From Alisma plantago-aquatica (taxonomy: Eukaryota; Streptophyta; Magnoliopsida; Alismatales; Alismataceae), in the NCBI GenBank assembly GCA_963693085.1, contig OY856410.1, positions 1,331,656,304-1,331,720,303 of the forward strand: a DNA stretch of 64,000 nucleotides, given 5' to 3'. The notes under the pieces were generated by a model that saw nothing but the letters and a program-made list of their open reading frames with translations, did not search any database and was not told the origin of the DNA. Positions 12,872 to 23,824 of this stretch are shown piece after piece (the first letter of the stretch is position 1; each line of letters opens with the position of its first letter). A program made the position numbers and the translations under genes.

Positions 12872-15800
12872 TTATTTATTCATCCCTTGCTCTACTTCGG
12901 GCCAAAATTGAGAAAGTGAGATGTTTACATCCTTGGAGAGCCAAGGGGGCTTAATGTTGAAGAAATGATGAGCGGAAAAAGAGTAAAGGGTGTGTTTTGC
13001 GATGCCATCAGCTACAGAATTGTGGTTGCGGGGTATATGTTGCAGTTGCATGCTGGGGCAGGCCAGCAAAATGGAGGCATATTTTCTTCGGTGAGGAATG
13101 AGGTTGCTGGTAGGCCAGTCCTTCTTTTGCAGTGCTTTGATCGCCATGGACGCGTACGAGAAGATAATGGGCGAGGACCAGCCTTTTTCTTGGCACAGCT
13201 CTGCTACCATTAGAATCCCATTCGCTTCCGCTTCTTGAGCAGAAGATGCGTACCCATGACTGCCCAAGCCCAAGGTGCATCTTCTGTTTCTATCAACCAC
13301 ATGAATCCCAATGCCCGACTTCTTGGAATGGGTCTGGTAGGCGGCGTCTACAAACACGAGAGCCTGGCAGTCAGGCGGAGGGCGATCCGGCTGCGGAGCG
13401 ATATTTCTAGTGCGGTACAGACGAGGTTGTAGCCCTAGAATGGAGTTGGTTTGTTCATGGATGGATTTTGCGAGCACAATGGCCGGCCTACCTGAGCCCC
13501 CGTGGGTGATATCATTTCTATTTTTCCATAGCATCCAGTAGCCGACACTGTGGGTCGTTCTTTGCTCTGGACTCAGCGTAGAGGAGATCAAAAGAGTGAG
13601 CCATTCACCTTCTGGGAATGTGAAGAAATCATTTGGCATGCTTAGAAGAGACCAGGCATCCTTCGCGATGGGGAAGTCTCTTAGGCAATGAAGGGTGGAT
13701 TCATGCACATTATTACATAGAGGGCATATGCGTGATGTTGCAATATGTCATCTGTAGAGCTCGACGTTTGTGAGCAGTGCACTGTGGAACAATAGCCAGA
13801 CGAAAGTTCTGAGCTTGAGAGGAAAAGGAAGGGCCCAGAGCTTCTTCCATTTTGAAGAAGGCTATGGTGGTTCCTGGTTAGTGATCCAGTTGTAAGTGGA
13901 GCCCGCCGAAAAGACTCCAGAGCTCGTAAAGGGCCATGACCATATGTCTTCACCACCAGTGGTATCTGGGGGGTTGTAGTAATGAAGAATTTGCTTTGCT
14001 TCATCAGGTAGGATGGTGTCAATAAAACTCTAATCCCATGTGTTATCGAGAAGGACCATAGAATTGACTGTGAGGTCTTCCAGACCTTGGGGTATGATAT
14101 GCGGACCTGCCATGTCAATAACAGATCTGACGTGTATCCATCGATCCGTCCAGACATTTATGCTTCGACTCGAGATGAGAGTTTTGTGGATGATTGCTTG
14201 GACCTTGTCCAGATTTTGTTTTATGAATGCCCAGGCGGATGAACAAGGGCATTTGCTAATGGAGTCTTTTTTTCATGTACTTGTCTTTCATCACTTTGGC
14301 CCACAGAGTTTCGGGCTTTGAGATGAAGTGCCAGACATTCTGCAGCATAAGAGCCTCGTTCTGCTCTCTGGAACTCTTAAGACCTAGGCCTCCTGAAGCC
14401 TTGGGCAAGGTCAGTTTCTCCCAAGCTACCAAATACAACTTGCGTGCATCACGACCACCAGACCAAATGAAGGAGCGAATGTGTCTGTCAATGTCGTCGC
14501 AGAGGTTGGGTGATAATTTAACCGATTGCATGGTGTGAGATGGGATTGATTGCAGGGTACTCCTAGCAAGAGTAATGCGGCATGTGAAAGATAAGCATTT
14601 GGAAGCCCAGCTATTCATTCTGCCCTTGATGGTTGTGGTAATATTGGAATGTGTTGCCTTATTGAGACGGTGGTGGAGAATAGGGACCCCCAAATATTTG
14701 CCCAGATCTTAAGTTTGAGGGATTCTGATCCTTCTATAGAAAGCTCGTCGATCTCTGGTGGATGTATTAGGAGAGAAGAAGCATCACGATATCTCCTTCG
14801 AGAGGACCTGTCCAGAGACAGAGCCGAACTCTTCAAGCACCTTTAGGATGAGCGAGGCTTGCGATGGTGTTGCCTCGGCCATGAGCTATAGGTCATCAGT
14901 GAACATGACGTGAGAGAGGGGCATGCTACCTCTCGAGAGGAAAATAGGCTCCCATCGTTCATTGCTGACTTCATGTAGGATAGCTTGGATGAGCCGCTCC
15001 ATGCAAAGGATGAAGAGATAGGGGTTGAGAGGATCCCCTTGATGCACTCCCTGGCTGGGAGTGAAGGCCTCCAGTTGTGAACCTTCCTAGATGATTGAAG
15101 TTTGCCCTTTGGAGATGATTTTCATGATGATAGAGATCAGCATTTCTGGGAGACCAACTTTGATCAAAGTGTCTTTGATGAATGGACACTGCATTCTATC
15201 AAATGCCTTAGATAGATCAATTTTGATGCTTACCCATTTCTTGCCCGCCGTTTTCATCTTCATAGAATGAATCACTTCCTGAACAAGTAGGATGTTGTCC
15301 GCAATGCGCCTGCCCAGAATGAAGCTCGACTAGTTATCTGAGATCCATCCATTCAGATAGGGTTTTAATCTTTCTACAATGATCTTGGAGATCAGCTTTA
15401 GACAGCAGTTATTAAGCAAAATGGGTCTGAGCTCACTGCAGTGTTGTGGTTGCACCGTCTTAGGTATGAGCACCATGAGTGATTGAACAAGAGTGGGGTC
15501 TATCCGCCCACTACTGAAAGCCTACTGCGCTTGAAGAATGACGGAAGCACCCACACGGTTCCAATTTTATTGGATGAAACCAGTGTGGATGTCGTCAGGG
15601 TCGGGTGCCTTGGTAGCAGGCATTTGGAAAATGATAGATCTGATCTCCTCCGCAGACGGGGTGCTCACCAATTTCTCATGATCGATGATGCCGGAAAACG
15701 AGCCTTGATAAGCAGGCATGAGTTCTAAGGCCTTCGTGGGGATAGGCGCTGTTGTTAAGAGCTTCAGGAAGAAATCCCAGACATGAGCGATTGAACAAGA

Positions 15801-17239
15801 GTGGGGTCTATCCGCCCACTACTGAAAGCCTACTGCGCTTGAAGAATGACAGAAGCACCCACACGGTTCCAATTTTCTTGGATGAAACCAGTGTGGATGT
15901 CGTCAGGGCCGGGTGCCTTGATAGTAGGCATTTGGAAAATGATAGATCTGATCTCCTCTGCGGACGGGGTGCTCACCAGTTTCTCATGATCGATGATGCC
16001 GGAAAACGAGCCATGATAAGCGGGCATGAGTTCTAAGGCCTTTGTGGGGATAGGCGCTGCTGTTAAGAGCTTCAGGAAGAAATCCCGGACATGTTCTTTG
16101 ATTTTGTCTGCCGAGGTGAGCCAAACTCCATCATCATTGTAGATGCTTGTGATTCTATTGTGGAGCCGCCTGGCCTTGACATAGGTTTGGAAGAATCTAT
16201 TATTGATGTCTCCGTGTTGGATCCAGTTGATGTTAGCTCTCTGCTGCCAATCGACTTCCTCGCTGCGAAGGATTACAGCATATTCTTCTTGCAAAGAGAT
16301 AGCCTTAAGATCGTTAGATAAGCTAAAATGTGATTGACTTCATACTTGGCACCTGTTGAGGTTCTCCAGTACAACGTTCTTTTTCTTATGGTGTTTCTTC
16401 AGGCGGGTTGCTTCCCATTTGACAGCAGCTGCCTGAAATCGGGGTAGGGCCTCTACGAAGGAAAGGGTGGCATCCCAGCTAGGTAGCAACTCGGTGTGGA
16501 AATTTGCGTTGAGGGACCAGCTTGCCTTGGTCCTGAATAAGGGTTTTCTTCTGGTTTGAGCCATGTTTCCAGATATGAGAAAAGGATTATGATCATTGTA
16601 AATGTGAGTTAAAATTTGGATCTTCATGCCATGCTCAATGTTCAGCCAGCAATCATTCACCACCACTCTGTCGAGTTTTTCATAGAGACCTCCTTTCTTG
16701 AAAGTGAAGAAATGTCCTGAGGGGTTGGTGTCCGCAATACCTGTAGCTAATAGGGTAGCATGAAATTTGTTGCTAGTGCTGCTGTCAAAACCCTTACCCC
16801 CATTCTTTTTGCTTATGTCGAGCATGGTGTTAAAATCTCCAACAGTGGCCCAGGCTTCTGAGGGGGATGGTGTTAGAGATATGAGGTGGTTCCATAGATG
16901 ATCACATTTCTACGGATTGGGGCTTGCGTAGATGAACGTGATAAGCCAAGAATTATTCATTCTACAATGGATATACTGCCTGTGGCATTGAAGGATGTCT
17001 AAGTGACAACGATTACTATCCCAAAGGAGCCATATACCTCCAGATAACCCAAGAGCTTCAACTCGATGGGAAGAGTTAAATCTGAGTTTCTTGATGATGT
17101 TGTAGGCTTTCGTGCCACTGCACCTTGGTTCAAGGATAGACAGAACATGTAATCGAAATTTTCATTTATATTCTTTGAGGAGATTGATTTTGTCCTTGGA
17201 GCATGCTCCTTGGACATTCCAACATATGATGTTTGTCAT
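12872..17239 (-). pseudogene. LINE ORF2: endonuclease / reverse transcriptase / RNase H, broken
   Basis: The likely start is the ATG at 17239 (MTNIICWNVQGA), the typical opening of the L1 endonuclease. GGIWLLWDS, IYASPNP and GDFNTML follow in the endonuclease region to about 16340. The reverse transcriptase includes APGPDDIHTGF, KIDLSKAFDRM (near 15200), SQGVHQGDPL and a catalytic FTDD where FADD is usual. The C-terminal frame 12872-13708 is an RNase H domain: FVDAAY, the Glu of EAEANG and HIPRNHNSVAD are present, but the usual SD motif reads FSYAS, so one acidic residue is lost. Several stops and frameshifts and the 308-bp internal duplication make it non-functional. In life it would copy LINE RNA into DNA at the target site. 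Confidence 0.9.
15474..16089 (+). repeat. 308-bp tandem duplication inside LINE reverse transcriptase
   Basis: Bases 15474-15781 are repeated directly at 15782-16089. Both begin catgag(t/c)gattgaac. I count roughly ten single-base differences, so the copies are about 96-97% alike. On the minus strand the unit covers the start of the reverse transcriptase (the segment containing DIHTGF). The duplication adds a second copy of this part and shifts the frame, because 308 is not a multiple of three. Confidence 0.9.
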
Positions 17240-17273
17240 TTGGAACACCACAGTTGAGGAGCACTAGATAGAA

Positions 17274-18873
17274 TTAGTTGATTGCAGCGAGGAGGCCCGC
17301 TGACTGGTCCTCTACGGACATGTCGTTGTTGGTATTATTTAGACATTCCTCATCCTGGAAGGAAAGGGAACGAGACGCAGGTTGCTTAACATGAGCGTCT
17401 TCAACTAGCTGTGCTAATTTTCCTTTCTTGCGATCACGACCAGGACTGATGGTTTGGTAGATAACTCTACAGTTTCGAAGGATGACGCCTCCATTGCTAG
17501 GAGTGATGCCCCAGTCGAAGGAGGGTTGGAATTTTCCAATTTCTGTGACTTTGCTCCCCTGGAAGATGAAGGATGTCGTGACTTCAGGTTTTGCAGAACG
17601 TCCATCGCAGACTTCATCGTCAACAAGGGTGATGACGGTGTTGGATGGGCTGGTTTGTTGTTTGGAGGTTCCCACGTTCTGGTCTTTAGAAGCAGGGGGT
17701 GCAACTGGTGGGTGGCTCCCGACGGCCGCCTTCTTGTTATGCTTTTTCTTACTTTTACTCACCATAGTTTCCCACTCACCCTCCTCCTTGTTACCCGTAG
17801 GCTGGGGTTCGTTTCTGCCACTATCGGACTATCAGATGGGATTACGTCCTCCTTGGGGCAAGGCTGGCTCTTCTTGGTAGTATTTTGTCTTCTTTGCGGC
17901 ATCTTGGCGTGAATTGAAGCCGTGTAGGGTTGCTGGACCACAATGGAAGTGGATGGAATTGCGGTAGGGTCACCAACATGGAACTTTGGTGTAAACTTGC
18001 ACTCGGCTTCGACGTGCCCTATGCGACCGCACTTCATGCATAGGTTGGGAAGGTTTTCATACTCCAACCTATATTGTGCGCCGTTCAGGCAGATGGCTGG
18101 GAGCAAGGGGGTGCTGGTGTCGACCTCGACAGCGATGCATGTAAACTTGCCCCGATAACCTTGTTGTGTTGTTGTATCAATCTTTATGGTCCGCCCAATC
18201 AGGTTGCCGATGCTTTCGAGCAGCAGGTTTTGGTATAGGTAGATGGGCATGTCCGCTATCCTCGCCCAGACCACCAGTTTTCTAGGGATCGAGTCTGACG
18301 GTCAGAATGCCGGTGACCAGGACTGGATGGAGAGATAGTGATTAAAAATCATCCATGGGCCTCCCGTCATGGCTCAGACAAATTCGTCGTTGTTTGTGAG
18401 TTGTATGATGTAATATCCCATATCAAGATCGATGGCCCGGAATTCACTGGTGAGCTGCCACATGACGGCGATCTGATTCATCGGAACTTGAAAACCTACA
18501 GAGGTGTCGATGACCTTTATGATGACTACGTGTTTCCACGGTTCGAGGAGATGCGGCAGCCTGTCTGGATTAACGGTGATCGCAGGGAAGCTTCCGCTTT
18601 TATCAACTCAGATGTCTTCATCTTGGAGGAGGTCCGGTGAGACCTGCAGTAGGCCATACGGGATCTTGTTTGTGCGGTTGATCACCATGTCTCTATAAGA
18701 CTTGATAGTGGTATCCTTCTGGGGCTCGTCCATTCGTTCTTCCTTCTCTTCGATCTGCAAGTCGGGCGCTGGATCTCCATTATTGGGGTTGGATGATGGT
18801 GGGGTGAGTGGGCATTGCTACGAGGGGGGTCGACCTGTACCTCGGTCTCCGCGGCCACCGCCGCGGGCTCCAA
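17274..18873 (-). pseudogene. LINE ORF1: gag-like DUF4283 and CCHC protein, broken
   Basis: The N-terminal frame begins at 18873 (MEPAAVAAETEVQ). The DUF4283 region continues through other frames and includes MTGGPWMIFNHYLS and VVWARIADMPIYLY, followed by a CCHC knuckle CMKCGRIGHVEAEC at about 18040-18000. In-frame stops appear before AMTGGPW and after SWSPAF. The C-terminal 163 residues (17274-17765) are in a shifted frame and are basic at their start (SKSKKKHNKK). The protein would bind LINE RNA. It stands immediately upstream of ORF2, with about 35 bases between the reading frames. Confidence 0.85.
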
Positions 18874-18896
18874 ACCCTACCATCAGGATGATATGT

Positions 18897-18906
18897 TGCA
18901 TTTACT
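18897..18906 (+). repeat. LINE target-site duplication, right copy
   Basis: TGCATTTACT, directly before the TA microsatellite of the Micron-like element. Confidence 0.85.
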
Positions 18907-18907
18907 A

Positions 18908-18965
<58 letters not shown>

Positions 18966-18990
18966 GTGTGTGTGTATATATGTATATATA
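18907..18990. repeat. (TA)n / (TG)n microsatellite
   Basis: About 26 TA units (18909-18961) are followed by a short TG run and more TA. This is the left flank of the second Micron-like element. Confidence 0.95.
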
Positions 18991-19494
18991 TATGGGCGTT
19001 CATTGAATACCCATGTGGGTAGTCTAGAGTTTCACTGCCTGGAAGCCCAAAAAGTAACTCTTCTGGACACAAAAGTAACTATGAGATCAAAAGAGTTACT
19101 ATATTGATAAAAAAGTAACAATATGACTAAAATAGTAAATGCGCAAAAAATATACCATGTGGCTGACACTTTAGCAAAGAGATCTATGTATCTTTCTTCA
19201 AATTTCACTTTCTTTTCTGTTCAGCCAGCCTGGCTATCTAAGGATGTAAACATTCAAATTAACCGCATTTGGCCCATACTAGAGAACGGGATGAATAACA
19301 GCTAATCTCTAGAGTCCACAAAAAAAGTAATTATATGAACGCGTATTTTGATTTTGGTGGGGCAAATGATATTATTTTTTATGAAATTTTTTGGGGAGCT
19401 AGATAAAATGCTCCTCTACAATTGCAAAAAAAAATTGAAAAAAATTGACTCGAAGGGTGGGCGGGTAGCTACCCACACGGGTATTAAAGATGGG

Positions 19495-19500
<6 letters not shown>
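18991..19500. mobile_element. Micron-like element, copy 2, with terminal inverted repeats
   Basis: The left end (18991-19022: tatgggcg...aatacccatgtgggtag) and the right end read on the other strand (19500-19469: ataggg...aatacccgtgtgggtag) form an imperfect terminal inverted repeat of about 32 bp. The ends abut TA microsatellites on both sides. The interior has the same 'aaaagtaactat' units as copy 1 at 7853-8180. The middle is interrupted by a fragment of a LINE 3' end, so the copy is longer than copy 1 by about 180 bp. Confidence 0.55.
19141..19305 (+). pseudogene. LINE RNase H C-terminal fragment inside Micron-like element
   Basis: The frame reads HVADTLAKRSMYLSSNF...PAWLSKDVNIQINRIWPILENGMNNS and stop. 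It matches the last 50 residues of the neighbouring LINE ORF2 (VADGIAKHTLYSFSAHHF...PPWLSKDVNISLSQFWPEVEQGMNK) but lies on the opposite strand and is clearly diverged. It is therefore a separate LINE 3' end, not a duplicate of the adjacent copy. Confidence 0.75.

Positions 19501-19553
<53 letters not shown>
19499..19553. repeat. (TA)n microsatellite
   Basis: About 27 TA units form the right flank of Micron-like copy 2. Confidence 0.95.
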
Positions 19554-19555
<2 letters not shown>

Positions 19556-19799
19556 GTGAAAAGTTCCAACCATACTATGTTTGAATACATGTATTCTTCT
19601 ATTTTCAATGAGCCTAATGTGGGAAAGTTTGAGAAGTGTGTGGTGTATCACGGAATTTTTATCTCTACAACATTAGAGGTAAGGGTTAGAACGTATGATA
19701 ACACTCTATTTTATGTACTTTCTGTATATATTTTACACCACTTTTAGTATATCTTTTATTAGTTTTTCACATAATTTTTCTATCTTTTTTACTAAAGTC

Positions 19800-22516
19800 T
19801 CACTTACATAGTTTCAGGTATATTCACAATCCAGATCGCAGATCAAGACCGCGACCATAGTCCACTTGTACCTCAACCGCAATCACGGTTCCAGAGTTCC
19901 CTAGAGATTGTAATCATCAGAACACAAGGAGGGATCATGACTAGTTTATAGACCACGGTCATCGCTCAACCACGACCTCATGGATGGTCGCGATCAGAAC
20001 ATGTGCCTCAAAGATAGACCAGTGGTCGCGGTGTGGATACAGACAACGATCAAGATAGACTGTGATCAAGATAGACCGCGATCAAGAAGAACCATGGTTA
20101 CTGACGAGCTCTTGCAAACCATGATTGAGCGGGAACATGTCGACCTCGACTTCCTGGATGCAACCCACAAGCAAACCTCAACTACAGTTATCACCAGGCC
20201 GCAACCAAGCTCAACCACAGCGAAAGAGGAATAAAGCACAGACCGCGATCGTAGTCTCAGCATCACTTAACCAAGACTACGACTGCAGTCCAGGATTAAG
20301 TCAGTGGAATGTGCCTATAAATAGCACGCCCACCTATCTTGTCAAATCATCAGATCATAGATCAGATCCCGAGGACCACAAAGTGTTGCTGCATTCTAGA
20401 TTCATCCCAGACCATCCCATCCATCAGTCTTGAATCTCTAAAGGCAGAAGCTGAGGAGAGAGAATATTAAAGACCACTTCTTCGAGAGAAGAAGACCGTC
20501 CATGCCATCCATGTGATAGATCTAGATCTGAAGAAGTATTGTGTCATATCACATCTCTTCCTTTCTAGATCTATCATTCCATCTGGTTGTACTTCCCTCC
20601 TCTCTTCATGGGCATCTCATGGATCTATCTTTCTATAACATCGTTATGTTGTCTGCAAGCATGAGTGGCTAAACACCTTAACTTGGATTGGGAGTAGCCA
20701 CTAAGGCTCTCCCAACATGTATATTGTCTCTTTCTATTGAATATTCATATTCTTATCATGATTATCTCCATGCACCTATTTTAATGCTTCACTTGTATGC
20801 TTAGCTACCATCTTGTAATGTTTGATAGTTGATATCTTGAGAGAGTAATATCGTTTTTATCACGTGTCATGTAGTAGTATGAATGCACGAGAGTGTTGGA
20901 ATGCTAAGGCTTTAAAACCATATGTTATGTTGTGAGGTTTACGTGTGGTCATCTCGAGAGAGAGGCTACCCTTATAATAAGATCCTTCCTCATCTTGAGG
21001 GAGAGTGGAATGGACACTTTTGATGGTATCTTGTAATCTTGTTAAGAGTATGCAAGAGAGAGAGAGATGATGTTGCATGTTCGTGAGATGCCTTAGTCGG
21101 TGAAACCCAACCTGAGTTTCCTCCCATATACTTGTTTCATCTTATTTCTTTTGTTTCTTTTGTTCTTGTTGTTCTTGTTTCTTTTGAACTACTTTAGTTT
21201 GCATGCCACCGTTTCTTAGGGAACACCTTTTACATTCCCTATTCAGTTGGAGTATATGAGTGCTTGATTCTGCGTGCTTAACACTACCAGCCTTGTCCCT
21301 GTGTTCAACCCTGATCGCTATATCGGACCCCGTTTATCGTTGCGGGGGCCTGAGAGTCGGGTTATCTCTTTAAAAGTCTAACTACTCTGAATCCACTCCT
21401 TTTGGACGTGCGATTTAGGCCGGTCAACTTTTTGGTAGTGTTGCCGAGGATAAGGTAAAGCGACACTATTAAGAACCCGAGTCTGCTTACTATGCTCTTG
21501 TGCCTCAAGATTAGCAATAAGCTTCACAACACAGTTACTTTAAGTTTTCTAACCTGAGTTTGTGTAAAATAGTTCATTTGGACCAGTTCAGTTTTCTAAT
21601 TTGACAGTACGGTCTATTCAGGCACCCATGCAGAAGCAACTAGTTCGACTTTACTCCTTTTCACCATGCCACCTCGCGTGGACGTTACCCTCTCAGGAGA
21701 TGAGTAGAACGCGAGGAATGCACACAACCCACCTCCACCAAGAACGGATGAAGTTAGATATGGCCGTTACGATGACGGTCATTAGTATGAAGAATGAGAA
21801 GAGCGACATGAAGATGATCGTCGTGAGGAAGACCATCACTACGAGGAACGTCTTCATCATCGCAGGCACAGAAGAAACTGTAACAACCATGAGCGCAACT
21901 GCAGGAACAGCTATAGCGAGGATGATGAGGAACGGAAAACCCTTCGTGAGTTGGCAGCAACAAGGGCCAATGAGTCAGGATGTCCGATCGTTGTACCGAA
22001 CTTCAATGCAGCAAACTTTGAGCTAAAACTAACTGTCATATCTATGATTCAGAACAAAGCTTTCCACAGGAATCCAAGACAGAATTTGTACCACCATCTT
22101 GATTCTTTCAAGAACATATGTGATACCATTAAGATGAGGGGTGTCCCACAAGAACTAATCTACTACAAGGGTTTTAATTTCTCTCTATAAGACAATGATC
22201 TCTCTTGGTATCTAAATCTCCCCCACCAATCTATAGATGGGTGGAGACCCCTTGCGGATGCCTTTTTCACCAAGTTTTATCCTACTGAGAGGACCATCCA
22301 TAACATCTAAAAGATCACTTCTTTTGCACAAAAGCTAGGGGAGAACTTGCACGATGTGTGGGAACGTTATCAAGAATACCTGAGAGACTGCCCACACCAC
22401 AACTATCGTAAGGGGTTCCTTGTAACCACCTTCTATAATGGACTGACCCACATGGAGAGGACTTCTCTGAAATCAAAAGTCATGTCATGTGCAACGGGAT
22501 TGTACAAAGCTATATA
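19800..22516 (+). mobile_element. Athila-like Ty3/gypsy remnant: LTR/leader and partial gag
   Basis: Bases 19830-20290 hold many 'gaccgcgatc' and 'cgcgacc' words. Bases 21290-21430 resemble the 3' part of Athila LTRs (ccctgtgttcaaccctg, cggaccccgtttatcgttgcggg). A degraded primer-binding-site-like stretch, tttttggtagtgttgccgagg, occurs at 21429-21449, where Athila elements usually have tggcgccgttgccgggg. A gag pseudogene follows. Pol and the second LTR are absent. The remnant ends abruptly against the CACTA transposase between 22516 and 22540. The left boundary is not defined. Confidence 0.6.
21666..22516 (+). pseudogene. Athila-type gag, broken
   Basis: The frame opens with MPPRVDVTLSGDE and continues through an Arg/Glu/His-rich segment to RKTLRELAATRANESGCPIV. 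The retrotransposon gag core follows: NPRQNLYHHLDSF, DDLSWYLNLP-like NDLSWYLNLP, LADAFFTKFYPTERT, LGENLHDVWERYQEYLRDCP and FYNGL. This order is characteristic of Athila-group gag. Stops interrupt it near 21703, 21781, 22188 and 22308 and again at its end. The normal protein forms the particle that packages the element RNA. Protease and pol regions are missing. Confidence 0.75.
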
Positions 22517-22540
22517 GAATGTTACTGGCATTAACATATT

Positions 22541-23824
22541 TCAAATCCAAAATTAGTAGATGTCGATAGGAGTGCTTGTGTGAAAGAAGAAATTGCCTCT
22601 AATGATGTAAATGTGAACAAACCGGTTCCAATAGACATCATTGATGAGATGTTGGATAGTTGTGGGGTAGAGCAGACCGATCCACCTCCCATATTTAGGA
22701 ACATTGTGCATGATGTTGAGAGACTGTTATACATAGGTTGTACTAAGTTAATGAAGCTTAGCGATGTGTTGAGATTGTAAAAGTTGAAGGCTAACAATAG
22801 ATGGAGTGACACAAACTTCATGTCATTGTTGTCTTTGTTGAAAGAAATTCTTCTTGAAGGAAATGAGCTTCTAATCTCAACATATGAGTTAAAGAAATTA
22901 TTGTTCCCAATGGGAATGGAGGCTATGAAGATACATGCATGCTCGAATGATTGTGTATTATTTTAAAAGGACTATGTGGATTTGAAAGATTTTCCAAGAT
23001 GTGGAGCATCAAGGTATAAAATGATGACTTTGGGGAAGTCCAAAATTGGTTCTTCTGCCAAGGTAATGTGTATCTACCTATAATACCATGGTTTCAACGC
23101 TTGTTTGCCAATCTGATAGAAGCGAAGAATTTGAGGTGGCATGCAGAGGTTAAGAAAAATAATGATGGGATCCTACGAAATGTGTCTAATTCCCCATATT
23201 GGAAGAAGATTGATTTATCGTACCCTAAATTTGGTGAAGAAGTTAGGAATATATGACTTGGGCTTTGTACCGATGGGATGAATTCATATGGGACATTGAG
23301 CAACCAACATAGCACTTTATTTGTTATGTTTGTTATATACAATCATCCTCCCTGGTTGTGTATGAAAAAAAGTATGTTATGATGTTGTTGTTGATATCGG
23401 GCCCTAAACAACCTGAAAATGATATCAAATTTTATCTTGAACCTCTGATTGATGACTTAAAGAAACTCTGGGGTGAAGGTCTGATTACCTATGATGCTTC
23501 ACATAGAGAGACATTTTGTTTGCATGCTATGTTGTTTTGCACTATTAATGACTTTCTAGCATATGTGAATTTGTTTGGATACAGTGTAAAAGGATCTAAA
23601 GCGTCTCCTATATGTGAAGAGAACATTGATTTAATATGACTGAAAAATGGTGGCAAGACTATATATCTTGTCCATTGAAGGTTTCTTCCAAAATTCCATC
23701 TGTGTGTAAGGTTGCTCATAGCGTTCAATGGATGGAATGAGGAACGAAGTGCGCCTAAACCTATACCAGGGGAGATTGTTTATGATATAGTAAAAGACAT
23801 TGTCAATGAATTTGGTAAGATATC
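22541..23824 (+). pseudogene. CACTA TNP2 transposase, N-terminal part before the insertion
   Basis: Typical TNP2 blocks are present: PPPIFRNIVHDVERLLYIGC, KLMKLSDVLRL, NNRWSDTNFMSLLSLLKEIL, MKIHACSNDCVLF, then after a stop KDYVDLKDFPRCG. Next come YLPIIPWFQRLFAN, LRWHAEVKKNNDGI and, in later frames, LGLCTDGMNSYG, PPWLCMKKSYVMM, GPKQPENDIKFYLEPLIDDL and TFCLHAMLFCTINDF. Frame changes and stops occur near 22779, 22964, 23256 and 23637. The frame IVYDIVKDIVNEFGK runs up to the LTR boundary at 23824 and resumes at 46740. TNP2 is thought to cut and move the transposon DNA. Confidence 0.85.
23820..23824 (+). repeat. Target-site duplication of large LTR element, left
   Basis: ATATC, identical to 46740-46744. 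It lies within the TNP2 reading frame. Confidence 0.85.

Larger units (their letters stand above)
12847..18896 (-). mobile_element. Full-length L1-type LINE with RNase H domain
   Basis: On the minus strand the element runs from 18896 (5' end) to 12847 (3' end). It ends in a short A tract, nine Ts on the plus strand at 12846-12854. The flanks carry a perfect 10-bp direct repeat TGCATTTACT at 12837-12846 and 18897-18906, the target duplication. The last T of the left copy overlaps the A-tract end. The order is ORF1 (DUF4283 plus CCHC knuckle), then ORF2 (endonuclease, reverse transcriptase, zf-RVT-like region, RNase H), the usual plant L1 layout. Both ORFs are broken by stops and frameshifts. 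The about 6.05-kb length suggests an insertion that was full length, not 5'-truncated. Confidence 0.9.

Noticed and set aside
12872..13708. Stand-alone host RNase H gene
   Set aside because: It is continuous with LINE reverse transcriptase on the same strand and ends just before the LINE A tract and TSD.
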